NCBI RefSeq assembly: GCF_023703085.1
Contig: NZ_JAMQJY010000009.1
Span: 1 to 24,715, forward strand
DNA from: Alkalicoccobacillus plakortidis
Lineage (GTDB): Bacteria > Bacillota > Bacilli > Bacillales > Bacillaceae_D
DNA length: 24,715 nt
Direction: 5' to 3'
Position numbers and translations under genes: made by a program. This document shows, piece by piece, positions 1-7,021 of this stretch (positions are counted from its first letter, which is position 1; every line of letters starts with the position of its first letter). The notes under the pieces were generated by a model that did no database searches, was not told the origin of the DNA, and saw only the letters and a program-made list of their open reading frames with translations.

Positions 1-422
1 GCTTGGCTGCTTTTTCTGCAGCAACTAAGTCCATATGGAAAAACTCCCATAGGTGCCCATCCAGATCAGCAAAGCTCCAAGCCATACATGAAGCCGTGGT
101 CTTGTGGTTCGTTATATTTTCCTGCGCCGGCCGCAAAGGCTCGATTCACAACTTCATCCACTTCTTCTCGGCTACCAAGTGAGAGTGCCACAATGGCTTC
201 TGAATGTGTATCGGTATTTGCAATTTCCTTTTTTGTAAAGGCGGTATACTTTGCTTCTTCCATCAGCATGACATAAATGGTTTCATTAATGACCATGCAG
301 GTTGTGGTCTCATCTTCAAATTGCTCGTTAAATGTAAAACCAACTTCCGAGAAAAATGCTTTTGATTTCTGCAGGTTCTTAATGGGCAGATTTACAAAGA
401 TTTGTTTAGCATTAACTGTCAT
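1..422 (-). pseudogene. VOC (glyoxalase/bleomycin resistance) family protein, frameshifted and cut by window edge
   Basis: The N-terminal frame from the ATG at 422 encodes a typical PhnB/YaeR-like VOC protein: the opening strand Q-I-F-V-N-L-P, then the K-A-F-F motif, down to D-H-G-F-M-Y-G. It then stops early at 66. Reading on in the next frame from position 79 downward restores W-S-F-A-D-L-D-G-H-L-W-E-F-F-H-M-D, the classic C-terminal metal-ligand strand of the family (the E of W-E-F), and stays open to base 1. One surplus base at about position 80 explains the break. The family folds as paired beta-alpha-beta-beta-beta units around a metal; no substrate can be inferred. The gene follows the rsoA-like gene by 34 bp on the same strand with no terminator between, so it may be co-transcribed. 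It is either a sequencing error or a recent frameshift. Confidence 0.8.
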
Positions 423-456
423 GACTCACCCTTCTTTCGTTGATAGATTTCCCTTA

Positions 457-696
457 TTATTCGCCTTTTATTTGTTGTTCCCTGCTCTTTTTGTTCTTTT
501 CTTTTTTTGTATATTCAAAGAATGTTGGGACGTCGTATGTGTTTACCTTTTCAATAGATTCCATCACCTTAATCTTAATTTCTTGTTCAACGTCTTCTCG
601 ATACTGCCATGGGATATCTCGTACACTTTTTTTGATCTTGGGTTCCATTTTTCTAATCAGTGCCTCTTGCCTAATAGTCTTGTTGTTTTTAATCAA
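457..696 (-). CDS. rsoA: RsoA-like co-sigma factor (region 2-like subunit)
   Basis: This 79-aa, highly charged soluble protein has the size and position of Bacillus subtilis RsoA (YvrHa), the small partner that supplies sigma region 2 functions to SigO. The stretch M-E-P-K-I...Y-R-E-D-V-E-Q-E-I-K-I-K-V (about residues 17-45) resembles sigma-70 region 2.1/2.2-type helices. The start is a TTG at 696, preceded at good spacing by AGGAGG; it lies inside the end of the upstream sigma gene, with an 8-base overlap, which implies translational coupling and stoichiometric expression. The identification rests on size, helical pattern and synteny with the sigO-like gene and yvrJ, not on an alignment. An alternative is a generic HTH phage activator subunit. 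Confidence 0.72.
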   Translation of the reverse strand: MIKNNKTIRQEALIRKMEPKIKKSVRDIPWQYREDVEQEIKIKVMESIEKVNTYDVPTFFEYTKKEKNKKSREQQIKGE

Positions 697-1309
697 TATT
701 ATCCTCCTGCGGTGTGGCTTCTCTCAGTTTAGCTAAGGCTCTACTTGTGATTTGAGAAATGTTTTGTGGTGTGCTGCCAAGCTTTTTAGCAATTGCTTTA
801 TGACTTAATCCCTCTATATATAGTAGGTTCAATACCCGCTTTTGCTTGTCCGAGAGAGTGAGAAACTGTGCATATAGCGTTGGATTCTCGATCAGCTCCT
901 CTAAATTCTGTCCCATCTCGGTCACGAGTGATTCCGTACTTGGTTCGCTTGACTCAAGCACATCATGAAGATAGAGCGAGTTATCAGATGAGAGCGGCTG
1001 ATCCATCACATACGAATGCCTAGAAAAATGTCTTCTGTATCGTTTGCTTACATCAATCGAATAAAAATGGATTAATTGCGAGAGGTATTTCACTAGTCGA
1101 AGCTCCATATAAAACGTTTGAAAGCTCTCATTTACAACGTTTATATTCTGCTTTGTAGGCTCTATGATGCTTTCTGCCAACTGTTCCATATGCGATTCTT
1201 CTTCAAGAAAAGCTTTTATAACGGGATTCTTAAAGGATTCTTCGTGTTTCTTTAGATATTCTTGATAGGCTAGACAGTCCTTATATGAACGTTGCTTTGA
1301 AATCTTCAT
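689..1309 (-). CDS. sigO: SigO/Xpf-like alternative sigma factor (region 4 subunit)
   Basis: The 206-aa protein ends in a clear sigma-70 region 4 (about residues 145-200: L-S-D-K-Q-K-R-V-L-N-L-L-Y-I-E-G-L-S followed by the recognition-helix segment T-P-Q-N-I-S-Q-I). It lacks a recognisable region 2, as expected for SigO, which needs the separate RsoA protein encoded immediately downstream. In B. subtilis SigO-RsoA is an acid-stress-responsive two-protein sigma factor that activates oxdC, yvrJ and its own operon. The start at 1309 is supported by a perfect AAAGGAGGT 7 bases upstream. The promoter region carries a motif shared with the divergent yvrJ gene, consistent with autoregulation. No yvrL-like regulator or oxdC is visible in this window, so the targets may differ. 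PBSX Xpf-type phage sigma factors are the main alternative. Confidence 0.78.
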   Translation of the reverse strand: MKISKQRSYKDCLAYQEYLKKHEESFKNPVIKAFLEEESHMEQLAESIIEPTKQNINVVNESFQTFYMELRLVKYLSQLIHFYSIDVSKRYRRHFSRHSYVMDQPLSSDNSLYLHDVLESSEPSTESLVTEMGQNLEELIENPTLYAQFLTLSDKQKRVLNLLYIEGLSHKAIAKKLGSTPQNISQITSRALAKLREATPQEDNID

Positions 1310-1330
1310 CGTACATACCTCCTTTCTCTT

Positions 1331-1362
1331 TAAAGAGACGAAGAGTCATCAATAAACAACGT
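1331..1362 (-). promoter_or_regulatory. Candidate SigO-RsoA promoter of the sigma operon
   Basis: On the minus strand, GTTG (1361-1358) begins the pattern GTTGnTTnTTnnTGA; six bases later comes GTCTCTTTA (1339-1331). The divergent yvrJ leader carries the same two blocks at exactly the same spacing. The downstream block also forms part of a perfect 14-bp palindrome TCTCTTTAAAGAGA (1325-1338). The ribosome site starts at 1325, so the predicted leader is very short. Calling this a promoter is inference. Confidence 0.55.
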
Positions 1363-1440
1363 TATTTAATAATTAATAAGAACTTATGTTCCCATTATAC
1401 ATAGAATAAGCGAATGTGTGTTCTTATTTTCTTGGGAAAA

Positions 1441-1472
1441 AAGTTGATTTTTTGTGAGGTAGGGTCTCTTTA
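1441..1472 (+). promoter_or_regulatory. Candidate SigO-RsoA promoter of yvrJ-amidase
   Basis: GTTG at 1443-1446 opens GTTGnTTnTTnnTGA, followed after the same six-base gap by GTCTCTTTA (1464-1472). Right-aligned with the divergent sigma operon element, the 23 bases upstream of GTCTCTTTA match at 13 positions and the 9-mer matches fully. The yvrJ start codon is 31 bases downstream. B. subtilis yvrJ is a known SigO-RsoA target, so a shared promoter is expected. Confidence 0.6.
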
Positions 1473-1503
1473 TACAGTAGCTTCTCTTAAAGGGGTGAAA
1501 AAA

Positions 1504-1668
1504 ATGGGAGCAATGCCTGAATGGACGATGCTGCTGGCTAACGTTGGATTTCCAAGTGCCGTTGCCGTGTATTTACTACTTCGGTTTGAAAAGCAAATCG
1601 CCGCACAGACTTTGGCCATTGAAGACCTGACAAGAAAGCTAGAAACAAAAAATGAGGAGGACAACTAA
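1504..1668 (+). CDS. yvrJ: YvrJ family small membrane protein
   Basis: This 54-aa protein has the YvrJ family core N-V-G-F-P-x-x-V-A-V-Y-L-L-L-R-F-E-K near its N-terminus: one transmembrane helix followed by a charged, probably coiled-coil tail (I-E-D-L-T-R-K-L-E-T-K). The start at 1504 is preferred over upstream in-frame codons because AAAGGGGTG (1489-1497) lies six bases before it. The layout, one helix plus a charged tail, is also that of BhlA/UviB-type holin-like proteins. It sits one base upstream of an amidase gene, which supports a membrane role coupled to a cell wall hydrolase. The function of YvrJ itself is unknown. Confidence 0.82.
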   Translation: MGAMPEWTMLLANVGFPSAVAVYLLLRFEKQIAAQTLAIEDLTRKLETKNEEDN

Positions 1669-1669
1669 C

Positions 1670-2348
1670 ATGAACATTATCCAAGATTTTATTCCTATGA
1701 GTAACTCGAACCGACCTGGGACAAGCCTGAATCCCACTTACATCACCGTGCACGAGACAGCGAACACCAATCACGGAGCGAATGCAGAAATGCACGCCCG
1801 CTATGTAAAAGGGGCAGACGCACAAAATCGCCAAGTCTCTTGGCACTATACTGTTGATGACACAGTGATTTATCAACACCTTCCTACAAATGAACTTGGC
1901 TGGCACTCCGGTTCCAACGGTAACAGACAATCAATTGGAATTGAGCTATGCGTGAACAGTGATGGAAACTTTGCTGCTACTCGAGCACGAGGGATTGAGC
2001 TTGTTCGCAGTATGATGAACCAATTAGATATACCGCTCTCCCGTGTTGTCAGCCACCAACACTGGACCGGAAAAAACTGCCCAAGCTAACCTGTTAAGTG
2101 TTTGGGACAGCTTTATCAATGAGATTGGTAGTGGTGTGACTGATTCAATTGGAACAGTTCGAGTGTTGGCCTCTTCGCTTTGGGTTTACAATCGTCCAGA
2201 TTGGAATGCTCGCTATCAGACTGTCAGCCGAGATGAGGTGTTTACCGTTGTTCGTGAGCTGTTTGTGAATGGCTCAAAGATGTATGAGCTTAGAAGTGGT
2301 CTCTTTATTACCGCCAATACACAGTACGTGCAGTTTAGATCTTCTTAA
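1670..2348 (+). pseudogene. XlyA/CwlA-type N-acetylmuramoyl-L-alanine amidase, frameshifted
   Basis: The first 138 residues form an Amidase_2 domain that cleaves the lactyl-amide bond between MurNAc and the stem peptide. Visible landmarks are Y-I-T-V-H-E-T-A-N-T with zinc ligand H28, S-W-H-Y-T-V-D-D, S-I-G-I-E-L-C, and V-S-H-Q-H-W-T-G-K-N-C-P giving H129 and C137. The frame then stops at 2089. The next frame continues A-N-L-L-S-V-W-D-S-F and an SH3-like wall-binding module (S-S-L-W-V-Y-N-R-P-D-W-N) to a stop at 2348. One extra base at about 2081-2084 accounts for this; repaired length is about 225 aa. There is no signal peptide, as is usual for phage-type endolysins that exit through a holin. 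The start at 1670 follows GAGGAGG and lies one base after the yvrJ stop. If the frameshift is real, a bare catalytic domain would still be made. Confidence 0.85.
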
Positions 2349-2358
2349 GAGCAACAAA

Positions 2359-2389
2359 AAGCTCGACATCCATGATGGGTGTCGAGCTT
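2359..2389. terminator. Bidirectional intrinsic terminator
   Basis: The arms AAGCTCGACA and TGTCGAGCTT pair perfectly, with three more pairs (one G-T) around the loop ATGAT. An A-run lies on the left and a T-rich run on the right. It separates the convergent amidase and DUF2264 genes. Confidence 0.88.
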
Positions 2390-2456
2390 CTTATTGTTAA
2401 AAAGGCAAAAGAGCACGTGCAGATTCATGATCTTATACCGCTTGGGAAATCTCGCT

Positions 2457-4286
2457 CTATTCTACTAGAATTTCTAAACACGGTTTCGCCTCTCCCTTTC
2501 GGTAAAAGACAAGAACTCCATCTGTCTCCCTTAAAGAATAGCTAGAAGCCCAATCTTCCTCATAACTCTTGTCAGTCGATCCATATACAATCGCAGCTTG
2601 GATATGTGTGCCTGGTTCAAACTCTGAAACGACTGTTGGGATGCACGTTCGTGGCTTCATCACATTCGTATTGGCATTCGGAACAATCAATTTTGCTTTT
2701 CCTTCGCCATATAGTAATTTAATCGCACTAGTTCCTCCATCATCTGAATAAACGGCTTGATCTTCTGCGGAGTTTATACTCTGATGATCACCAAGTCCAA
2801 CAGCAAAGCCCCCTTCTGCAGCTGATAGATGCCTTTCTGTTTGGATTCGATGCACTCTAAGGTGCCCTGGAAGTGTTGGGATAAGCCACGTTTCTATCAA
2901 TACATCCTTCCAAGGTTGCCAAACCATGTGAATCATAGATTCAGAGAGTGTGAGTTGTTTTGACTCGCGTTTGACTCTATACAGATGATCTTGTTCGCTT
3001 AAAGCAAGCATCGAATCAAAGGCTCCCTGCTCCAATCCCCATTCTGCACGAGGCACACTATAGCCGAAGTGGCTAGAATAGACAAACTTCTCGTATTTAG
3101 CTGAGGTGTGGGTGTGATCGTTGGTCCTATTGTGTCCTGCATTAAAAATGGCTGCGTGCCCATTGTGACGAGCTAGTACTTTATTCGCTTCAGCCTGTAA
3201 GGAGACATCGGCTAGTGCTGGCATATCCTGCTCCGTAGCTTCCCAAAAAGCATGGTCTTCCGCTAAAGCAAGAAATAAAAAGGTTTTTAGTGCCCAATAG
3301 GGAGAGCCTGGTGAATTGTAGTTTTCCGACACACACAGATTTGGATAAGCATATCCAATCGTGAGTACACCTCTAGAATCAAAAATCGGTAGGTCCATCC
3401 ATTGGCGAATGTGGCGAAACAGAATACCTTTAACCTGCCCTAGCGAGTAAGGCGCAACGTCTACCTCAGCAAAAACGACCGCACCCCAAAACGCGGCCTG
3501 CGCAAATCGGTAGGTCATACTTCGACCAAATGGAACAGCTGAGCCATTATCGTCAAACCAATAAATAAAATCCTGAGCAAATAATGCGGCTCGCTCTTTG
3601 TATAATCTAGCCCGCTCAGGGTCCTCATCCTCCATCATTTTGGCATAAAACAAGCTGTAGAAATGAATGGCAAAAGGAACATAGTAGTCACGATGAGCAT
3701 CTTCTCCATCTGCATACCATCCTCCTCCTATATAAAACGCCTCTATCCTGTCCAACGAATGTTCTATCGTTTCTTGACTGTATGGAGCACCAACTTGCTT
3801 TAAGCCTAACTGAACAAGGACCGGAAAGAACAACCAATTACAATCATGGCATTTGTATTTACTGCTTTGTGATAACCAAGAAACTAGATTTTCCTGTTCA
3901 TCAGACGTAAGATTGCCCCAAAGCTGATCTGGTATCAAACAGAGGGCATAGCCATACACCGACATCTCAACAAGCATCTGATTGTAATCAGATAGCTCAC
4001 CCCAATAGTCTGGATGCGTTGGATTTGTACCATTTTTTATTCCTTCAAGCAAAGAATCAATGACGGACGTTTCTCTCCCCCCTGCCAGCAATGGTGCCAC
4101 TCCCCATAAAAGTCGTGAAAATCCTTCCATTTCCGCTGTCTTGGAATCATGGGAGGTTCCCGTTTCGCCAAGACGAATACCCGCATTTCCTGACTCAAAT
4201 TCAGCGAGTGCGGGATTCACAAGATTCAATAGAATGTTCTCAAACTCGATTTTTTCTTTCTGCGAAGATGAGTTGTGTTTTGTCAT
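2457..4286 (-). CDS. DUF2264 domain protein, probable carbohydrate-active protein
   Basis: The 609-aa soluble protein matches DUF2264 along its length. Features are the opening N-L-V-N-P-A-L, G-F-S-R-L-L-W-G at about residue 55, G-W-Y-A-D-G-E-D-A-H-R-D-Y-Y at about 190, and P-F-G-R-S-M-T-Y-R-F at about 252. The N-terminal part should be an alpha/alpha toroid like that of many polysaccharide lyases, and the C-terminal part a beta-sandwich. The biochemical activity of DUF2264 is not established to my knowledge, but members are common in pectin and uronate catabolic clusters. It diverges from a heparinase II/III-like gene over 112 bp, which supports a shared polysaccharide substrate. There is no signal peptide, so it would act inside the cell on imported oligosaccharides. 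The ribosome site before 4286 is weak. Confidence 0.85.
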   Translation of the reverse strand: MTKHNSSSQKEKIEFENILLNLVNPALAEFESGNAGIRLGETGTSHDSKTAEMEGFSRLLWGVAPLLAGGRETSVIDSLLEGIKNGTNPTHPDYWGELSDYNQMLVEMSVYGYALCLIPDQLWGNLTSDEQENLVSWLSQSSKYKCHDCNWLFFPVLVQLGLKQVGAPYSQETIEHSLDRIEAFYIGGGWYADGEDAHRDYYVPFAIHFYSLFYAKMMEDEDPERARLYKERAALFAQDFIYWFDDNGSAVPFGRSMTYRFAQAAFWGAVVFAEVDVAPYSLGQVKGILFRHIRQWMDLPIFDSRGVLTIGYAYPNLCVSENYNSPGSPYWALKTFLFLALAEDHAFWEATEQDMPALADVSLQAEANKVLARHNGHAAIFNAGHNRTNDHTHTSAKYEKFVYSSHFGYSVPRAEWGLEQGAFDSMLALSEQDHLYRVKRESKQLTLSESMIHMVWQPWKDVLIETWLIPTLPGHLRVHRIQTERHLSAAEGGFAVGLGDHQSINSAEDQAVYSDDGGTSAIKLLYGEGKAKLIVPNANTNVMKPRTCIPTVVSEFEPGTHIQAAIVYGSTDKSYEEDWASSYSLRETDGVLVFYRKGEAKPCLEILVE

Positions 4287-4317
4287 TCTTTCACCGTCCT
4301 ATACCAGATTTACTTTA

Positions 4318-4333
4318 TTGTAACCCCTTACAA
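4318..4333. promoter_or_regulatory. Inverted repeat TTGTAA-CCCC-TTACAA, candidate operator
   Basis: A perfect 6-bp-arm inverted repeat sits in the 112-bp gap between divergent polysaccharide genes. Its position, 32 bp before one start and 66 bp before the other, suits a regulator controlling both. The TGTAA-N4-TTACA layout resembles LacI/GntR-type sites but lacks a central CG. No regulator gene is adjacent. Confidence 0.45.
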
Positions 4334-4398
4334 AAACAAAAAGTGCTACAATTTATACATGAAGGTAGCTCTACAATAATCAAAGGAGGAGAAACAAA

Positions 4399-6198
4399 AT
4401 GAATCTGACCCTTACAGACCCTTTATTCACAGATAGTCAAGGGCTTCCAATGACAAGCGAACGCGCTCAACGCAAAATAAATCAATCGCCTCATTTGCAA
4501 AAGTGGATTAGGGCATTATCAGAGGATGCAGATACACTCATGAATGAGTCTATTCCTACACTTGATTACACATCTTTTGAAGCTTATCTACATAACGGAG
4601 AACGAGATGCTTATCAACAGCCTTACTTTTCTCGACGCAGAAGACTCAATGCTTTTGCTATCCTTTTATATTTGAACCCAACCAACCAAACCTACCAATC
4701 TCACCTAGAGAATATACTCTGGGCCATTTGTGAGGAATGGACTTGGTGTCTGCCTGCTCATCTAAATCTCGACTCTGCTTTTAATCTATCAGAAAAAGAT
4801 CCTGATGCCTATAAGCAAATCGATTTGTTTGCCGCTGAAACTGCCTTCTCTCTTGCCGAAATTTATAGTATGCATCAAGATCGTATGCCTTCTCTCATAA
4901 AGCAGAGGATCCGTTATGAAATTGATAGGCGCGTACTACAGCCATTTTTAGCCTTTGAGCATGGGTGGAAGCAGGCGAGGCACAATTGGTCAGCTGTTTG
5001 TGCAGGGTCAATTGGTGCTTGTGCCATCTATCTTGTTGATTCTAACGAGAGACTCATGGAGATTCTTACACAGTGTATTCAAAGTGTTGCTTACTTCGAA
5101 CAAGGACTAACAAATGAAGGAGTGTGTCAGGAGGGCTACCATTATTGGCAATATGGATTTGGCTACTATATCTACTTTGCAGACCTTCTCAAAAAACGTA
5201 CCCGTGGTGAGATCGATTTAATAAAGAAACCAAAAATAGAGCGAGCCGCTCAGTTTCAACAGAAAGTATTTATGGGGAAAGGTACAGTCGCTAACTTCTC
5301 CGATGCCGTGGAGAATGCTTCCCCTATGCTAGGACTTAGCCACTATCTCCATGCTAGATACCCTGACGTTCATCTTCCCCGTACAGATCTATGCGCATCT
5401 TATGGGCAGGATCCGTGTTATCGATTTGCACCAGCTATACGTGATCTTATTTGGTTTGATGTGACAAAAGAAGGAAAAGACTGGCCAGCTCATGAAAGCT
5501 TTTTTCCAGAAGCACAATTATTGCTTGCAACTGCCACTTACAAAAACAAGCTGATCGGTTTTACGGCTAAAGGTGGTCATAATGATGAACCTCATAACCA
5601 TAATGATTTAGGACACTTTATGATATTTGTTGACGGTATTTCAATGCTCTCAGATCTAGGTGCTGGCCACTATTCTAAGGCCTATTTTGGTGAAACTCGT
5701 TATGAGATGCTTACCAATGGTTCCCACGGTCATTCTGTCCCAATGATTGGTGGACGTCTGCAAAAAGCAGAGCTTCATGCCTCTGCAAGTGTTCATGCCT
5801 TTAACAAACAGAGTGATGAAAAACGACTCATATTGGATCTAACAAACGCATATTCACTTGATTCATTAAAGTCATTCACCCGGGAATGGAGACTCAATCT
5901 CGAGCATGGCACAGTTAAATTGGTTGATTCTTTCTCTCTACATTCACCAGAACCGATTGTAGAACGCTTTGTCAGCCTAGCTGAGCATATTAAAATCGAG
6001 CCAGACAGACTTATACTGTCTCGAGAAGATTCGTCACTTTCCATTTTCTACTTTCAAAACACCTGGAAACTCGACGTAAAAAGAGAATCATTTTTTACCC
6101 ACTCCGGTGTTACCCAAGAGGTTGTCCTTATTGATTTTATCCTTAATGAAGCTGAGGGTGACAGGGAATTTTCATTCGATTTTGTTATTGATTCGTAA
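4399..6198 (+). CDS. Heparinase II/III family protein (polysaccharide lyase-like)
   Basis: The 599-aa protein has the two-part architecture of heparinase II/III-type lyases (PL12, 15 and 21 relatives): an N-terminal alpha/alpha toroid and a C-terminal beta-sandwich. Conserved landmarks are A-R-H-N-W-S-A-V (N196), E-G-Y-H-Y-W-Q-Y-G at about 245-253 holding the expected catalytic Tyr/His, and K-G-G-H-N-D-E-P-H-N-H-N-D-L-G-H-F at 391-407, the family's metal and substrate-binding H-x-H-x-D segment. Such enzymes cleave uronic-acid-containing chains by beta-elimination. No signal peptide is evident, so it probably degrades imported oligosaccharides. The start is fixed by AAAGGAGGAG seven bases upstream. 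The exact substrate cannot be read from sequence. Confidence 0.87.
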   Translation: MNLTLTDPLFTDSQGLPMTSERAQRKINQSPHLQKWIRALSEDADTLMNESIPTLDYTSFEAYLHNGERDAYQQPYFSRRRRLNAFAILLYLNPTNQTYQSHLENILWAICEEWTWCLPAHLNLDSAFNLSEKDPDAYKQIDLFAAETAFSLAEIYSMHQDRMPSLIKQRIRYEIDRRVLQPFLAFEHGWKQARHNWSAVCAGSIGACAIYLVDSNERLMEILTQCIQSVAYFEQGLTNEGVCQEGYHYWQYGFGYYIYFADLLKKRTRGEIDLIKKPKIERAAQFQQKVFMGKGTVANFSDAVENASPMLGLSHYLHARYPDVHLPRTDLCASYGQDPCYRFAPAIRDLIWFDVTKEGKDWPAHESFFPEAQLLLATATYKNKLIGFTAKGGHNDEPHNHNDLGHFMIFVDGISMLSDLGAGHYSKAYFGETRYEMLTNGSHGHSVPMIGGRLQKAELHASASVHAFNKQSDEKRLILDLTNAYSLDSLKSFTREWRLNLEHGTVKLVDSFSLHSPEPIVERFVSLAEHIKIEPDRLILSREDSSLSIFYFQNTWKLDVKRESFFTHSGVTQEVVLIDFILNEAEGDREFSFDFVIDS

Positions 6199-6211
6199 GC
6201 CTAACAAAAAA

Positions 6212-6233
6212 GAGACGCAACCCTCTGCGTCTC
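6212..6233. terminator. Intrinsic terminator between heparinase gene and small ORF
   Basis: GAGACGCA and TGCGTCTC form an 8-bp stem. The six-A run to the left makes it a strong terminator for the minus-strand small gene. The right side has only a broken T-run, so it is weaker for the heparinase gene. Confidence 0.8.
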
Positions 6234-6372
6234 AAACGTTTTCTTGCTTTTCTTTTAGCAACTTGATAATCTGCTCGTTTTGATCTTCCATTCGCTTTAA
6301 GCTTTTCTCGATATTGTTTGAACTAATATAAAAGACAATAAAAAATGCTATGACGACTATTACTACTACCAT
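6232..6372 (-). CDS. 46-aa single-pass membrane protein with charged tail
   Basis: From the ATG at 6372 the minus strand encodes a Met followed by V-V-V-I-V-V-I-A-F-F-I-V-F-Y-I (one transmembrane helix), then a charged amphipathic helix ending K-E-K-Q-E-N-V. The stop lies in the terminator stem, a frequent arrangement in this window. A sigma-A-like promoter with a perfect TATAAT lies 30 bases upstream. An AGGTG ribosome site precedes the start by six bases. No family is recognised; the shape resembles the small proteins at 19315-19786. The terminator, promoter and hydrophobic pattern together argue that it is a real gene. Confidence 0.65.
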   Translation of the reverse strand: MVVVIVVIAFFIVFYISSNNIEKSLKRMEDQNEQIIKLLKEKQENV

Positions 6373-6401
6373 ATCCTGCACCTGCTCATCATTTTTCTTA
6401 T

Positions 6402-6430
6402 ATTATAATCTATATTTTTCCAAATACGAA
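6402..6430 (-). promoter_or_regulatory. Sigma-A-like promoter of the 46-aa gene
   Basis: The -10 TATAAT (6407-6402) is perfect. The -35 TTCGTA (6430-6425) is poor but lies at the ideal 17-bp spacing. It lies just past the lemA stop codon. Confidence 0.5.
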
Positions 6431-6436
6431 CAAAAA

Positions 6437-7005
6437 TTATCGATTAAACATGGCACGTAGATCAACGTCTTCACGCTTCTCTGCTGGTGCTTCGAACATT
6501 TGTCGTGGGCCAAAGCGGAAGATTCAGCAAAGATGTTACCTGGGAAGGTTGATACTTCTGCATTAAAACGTCCTACTGACTGATTATAAGAATGACGTCC
6601 TGCTTGAATATTCTCTTCAATATTAGTAATTGCGCGTTGCAGATGTTTATACGCCTCACTAAATTTAATTTCTGGGTATCTTTCCACTTGCAGCATCACA
6701 CCCGGCAATTGGCGGTTCATATTGTTGTGCGCTTTTACCTTTTCATCTACATTTGTTGCATCAATAACCTGCTGTCTTAAGCCGATGACTCCTTGGAGGA
6801 TTTCATTTTCATCCTCTACATGCTGTCGTGTCATATCAACTAATTTTGAGAGTTCGTCCACACGGCGCATTAAGATGGCATCCAAATTTGCAAACACATT
6901 ATCAACATGTATGTTGTAACGTTGAAGTTTATTGTAATAGACAATGGCAACACTAACCATTGCAACGACTAAAATTCCGACTAAAACTAAAAGTACCGTA
7001 CCCAT
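6437..7005 (-). pseudogene. lemA: LemA family protein, frameshifted near the C-terminus
   Basis: The protein has the LemA architecture: one N-terminal transmembrane helix (T-V-L-L-V-L-V-G-I-L-V-V), then a cytoplasmic helical domain with Y-N-x-L, N-V-F-A-N-L-D-A-I-L-M-R-R, E-R-Y-P-E-I-K, and Y-N-Q-S-V-G-R-F-N-A-E-V-S-T-F-P-G-N-I-F. After F-A-E-S one base is missing (6518-6519). In the restored frame the normal ending follows: R-F-G-P-R-Q-M-F-E-A-P then V-D-L-R-A-M-F and a stop at 6437, for about 189 aa. Unrepaired, the frame runs on with an alien 33-residue tail to 6403. ATG 7005 is preferred over 7011 because AGAAGGAG would be too close to the first ATG. It follows a DUF3137 gene by about 16 bp, a standard LemA partner. 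The function of LemA is not firmly known. Confidence 0.88.
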
Positions 7006-7021
7006 ACTCATCTCTCCTTCT

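Noticed and set aside
277..736. Plus-strand frames opposite the rsoA-like and VOC genes
   Set aside because: They are antisense shadows with no ribosome sites, and their protein sequences are poor in ordinary composition (F, L, S-rich).
2299..2307. A third GTCTCTTTA copy on the + strand
   Set aside because: It lies in the amidase coding sequence (encoding S-G-L-F-I), and GTTG is missing at the required distance.
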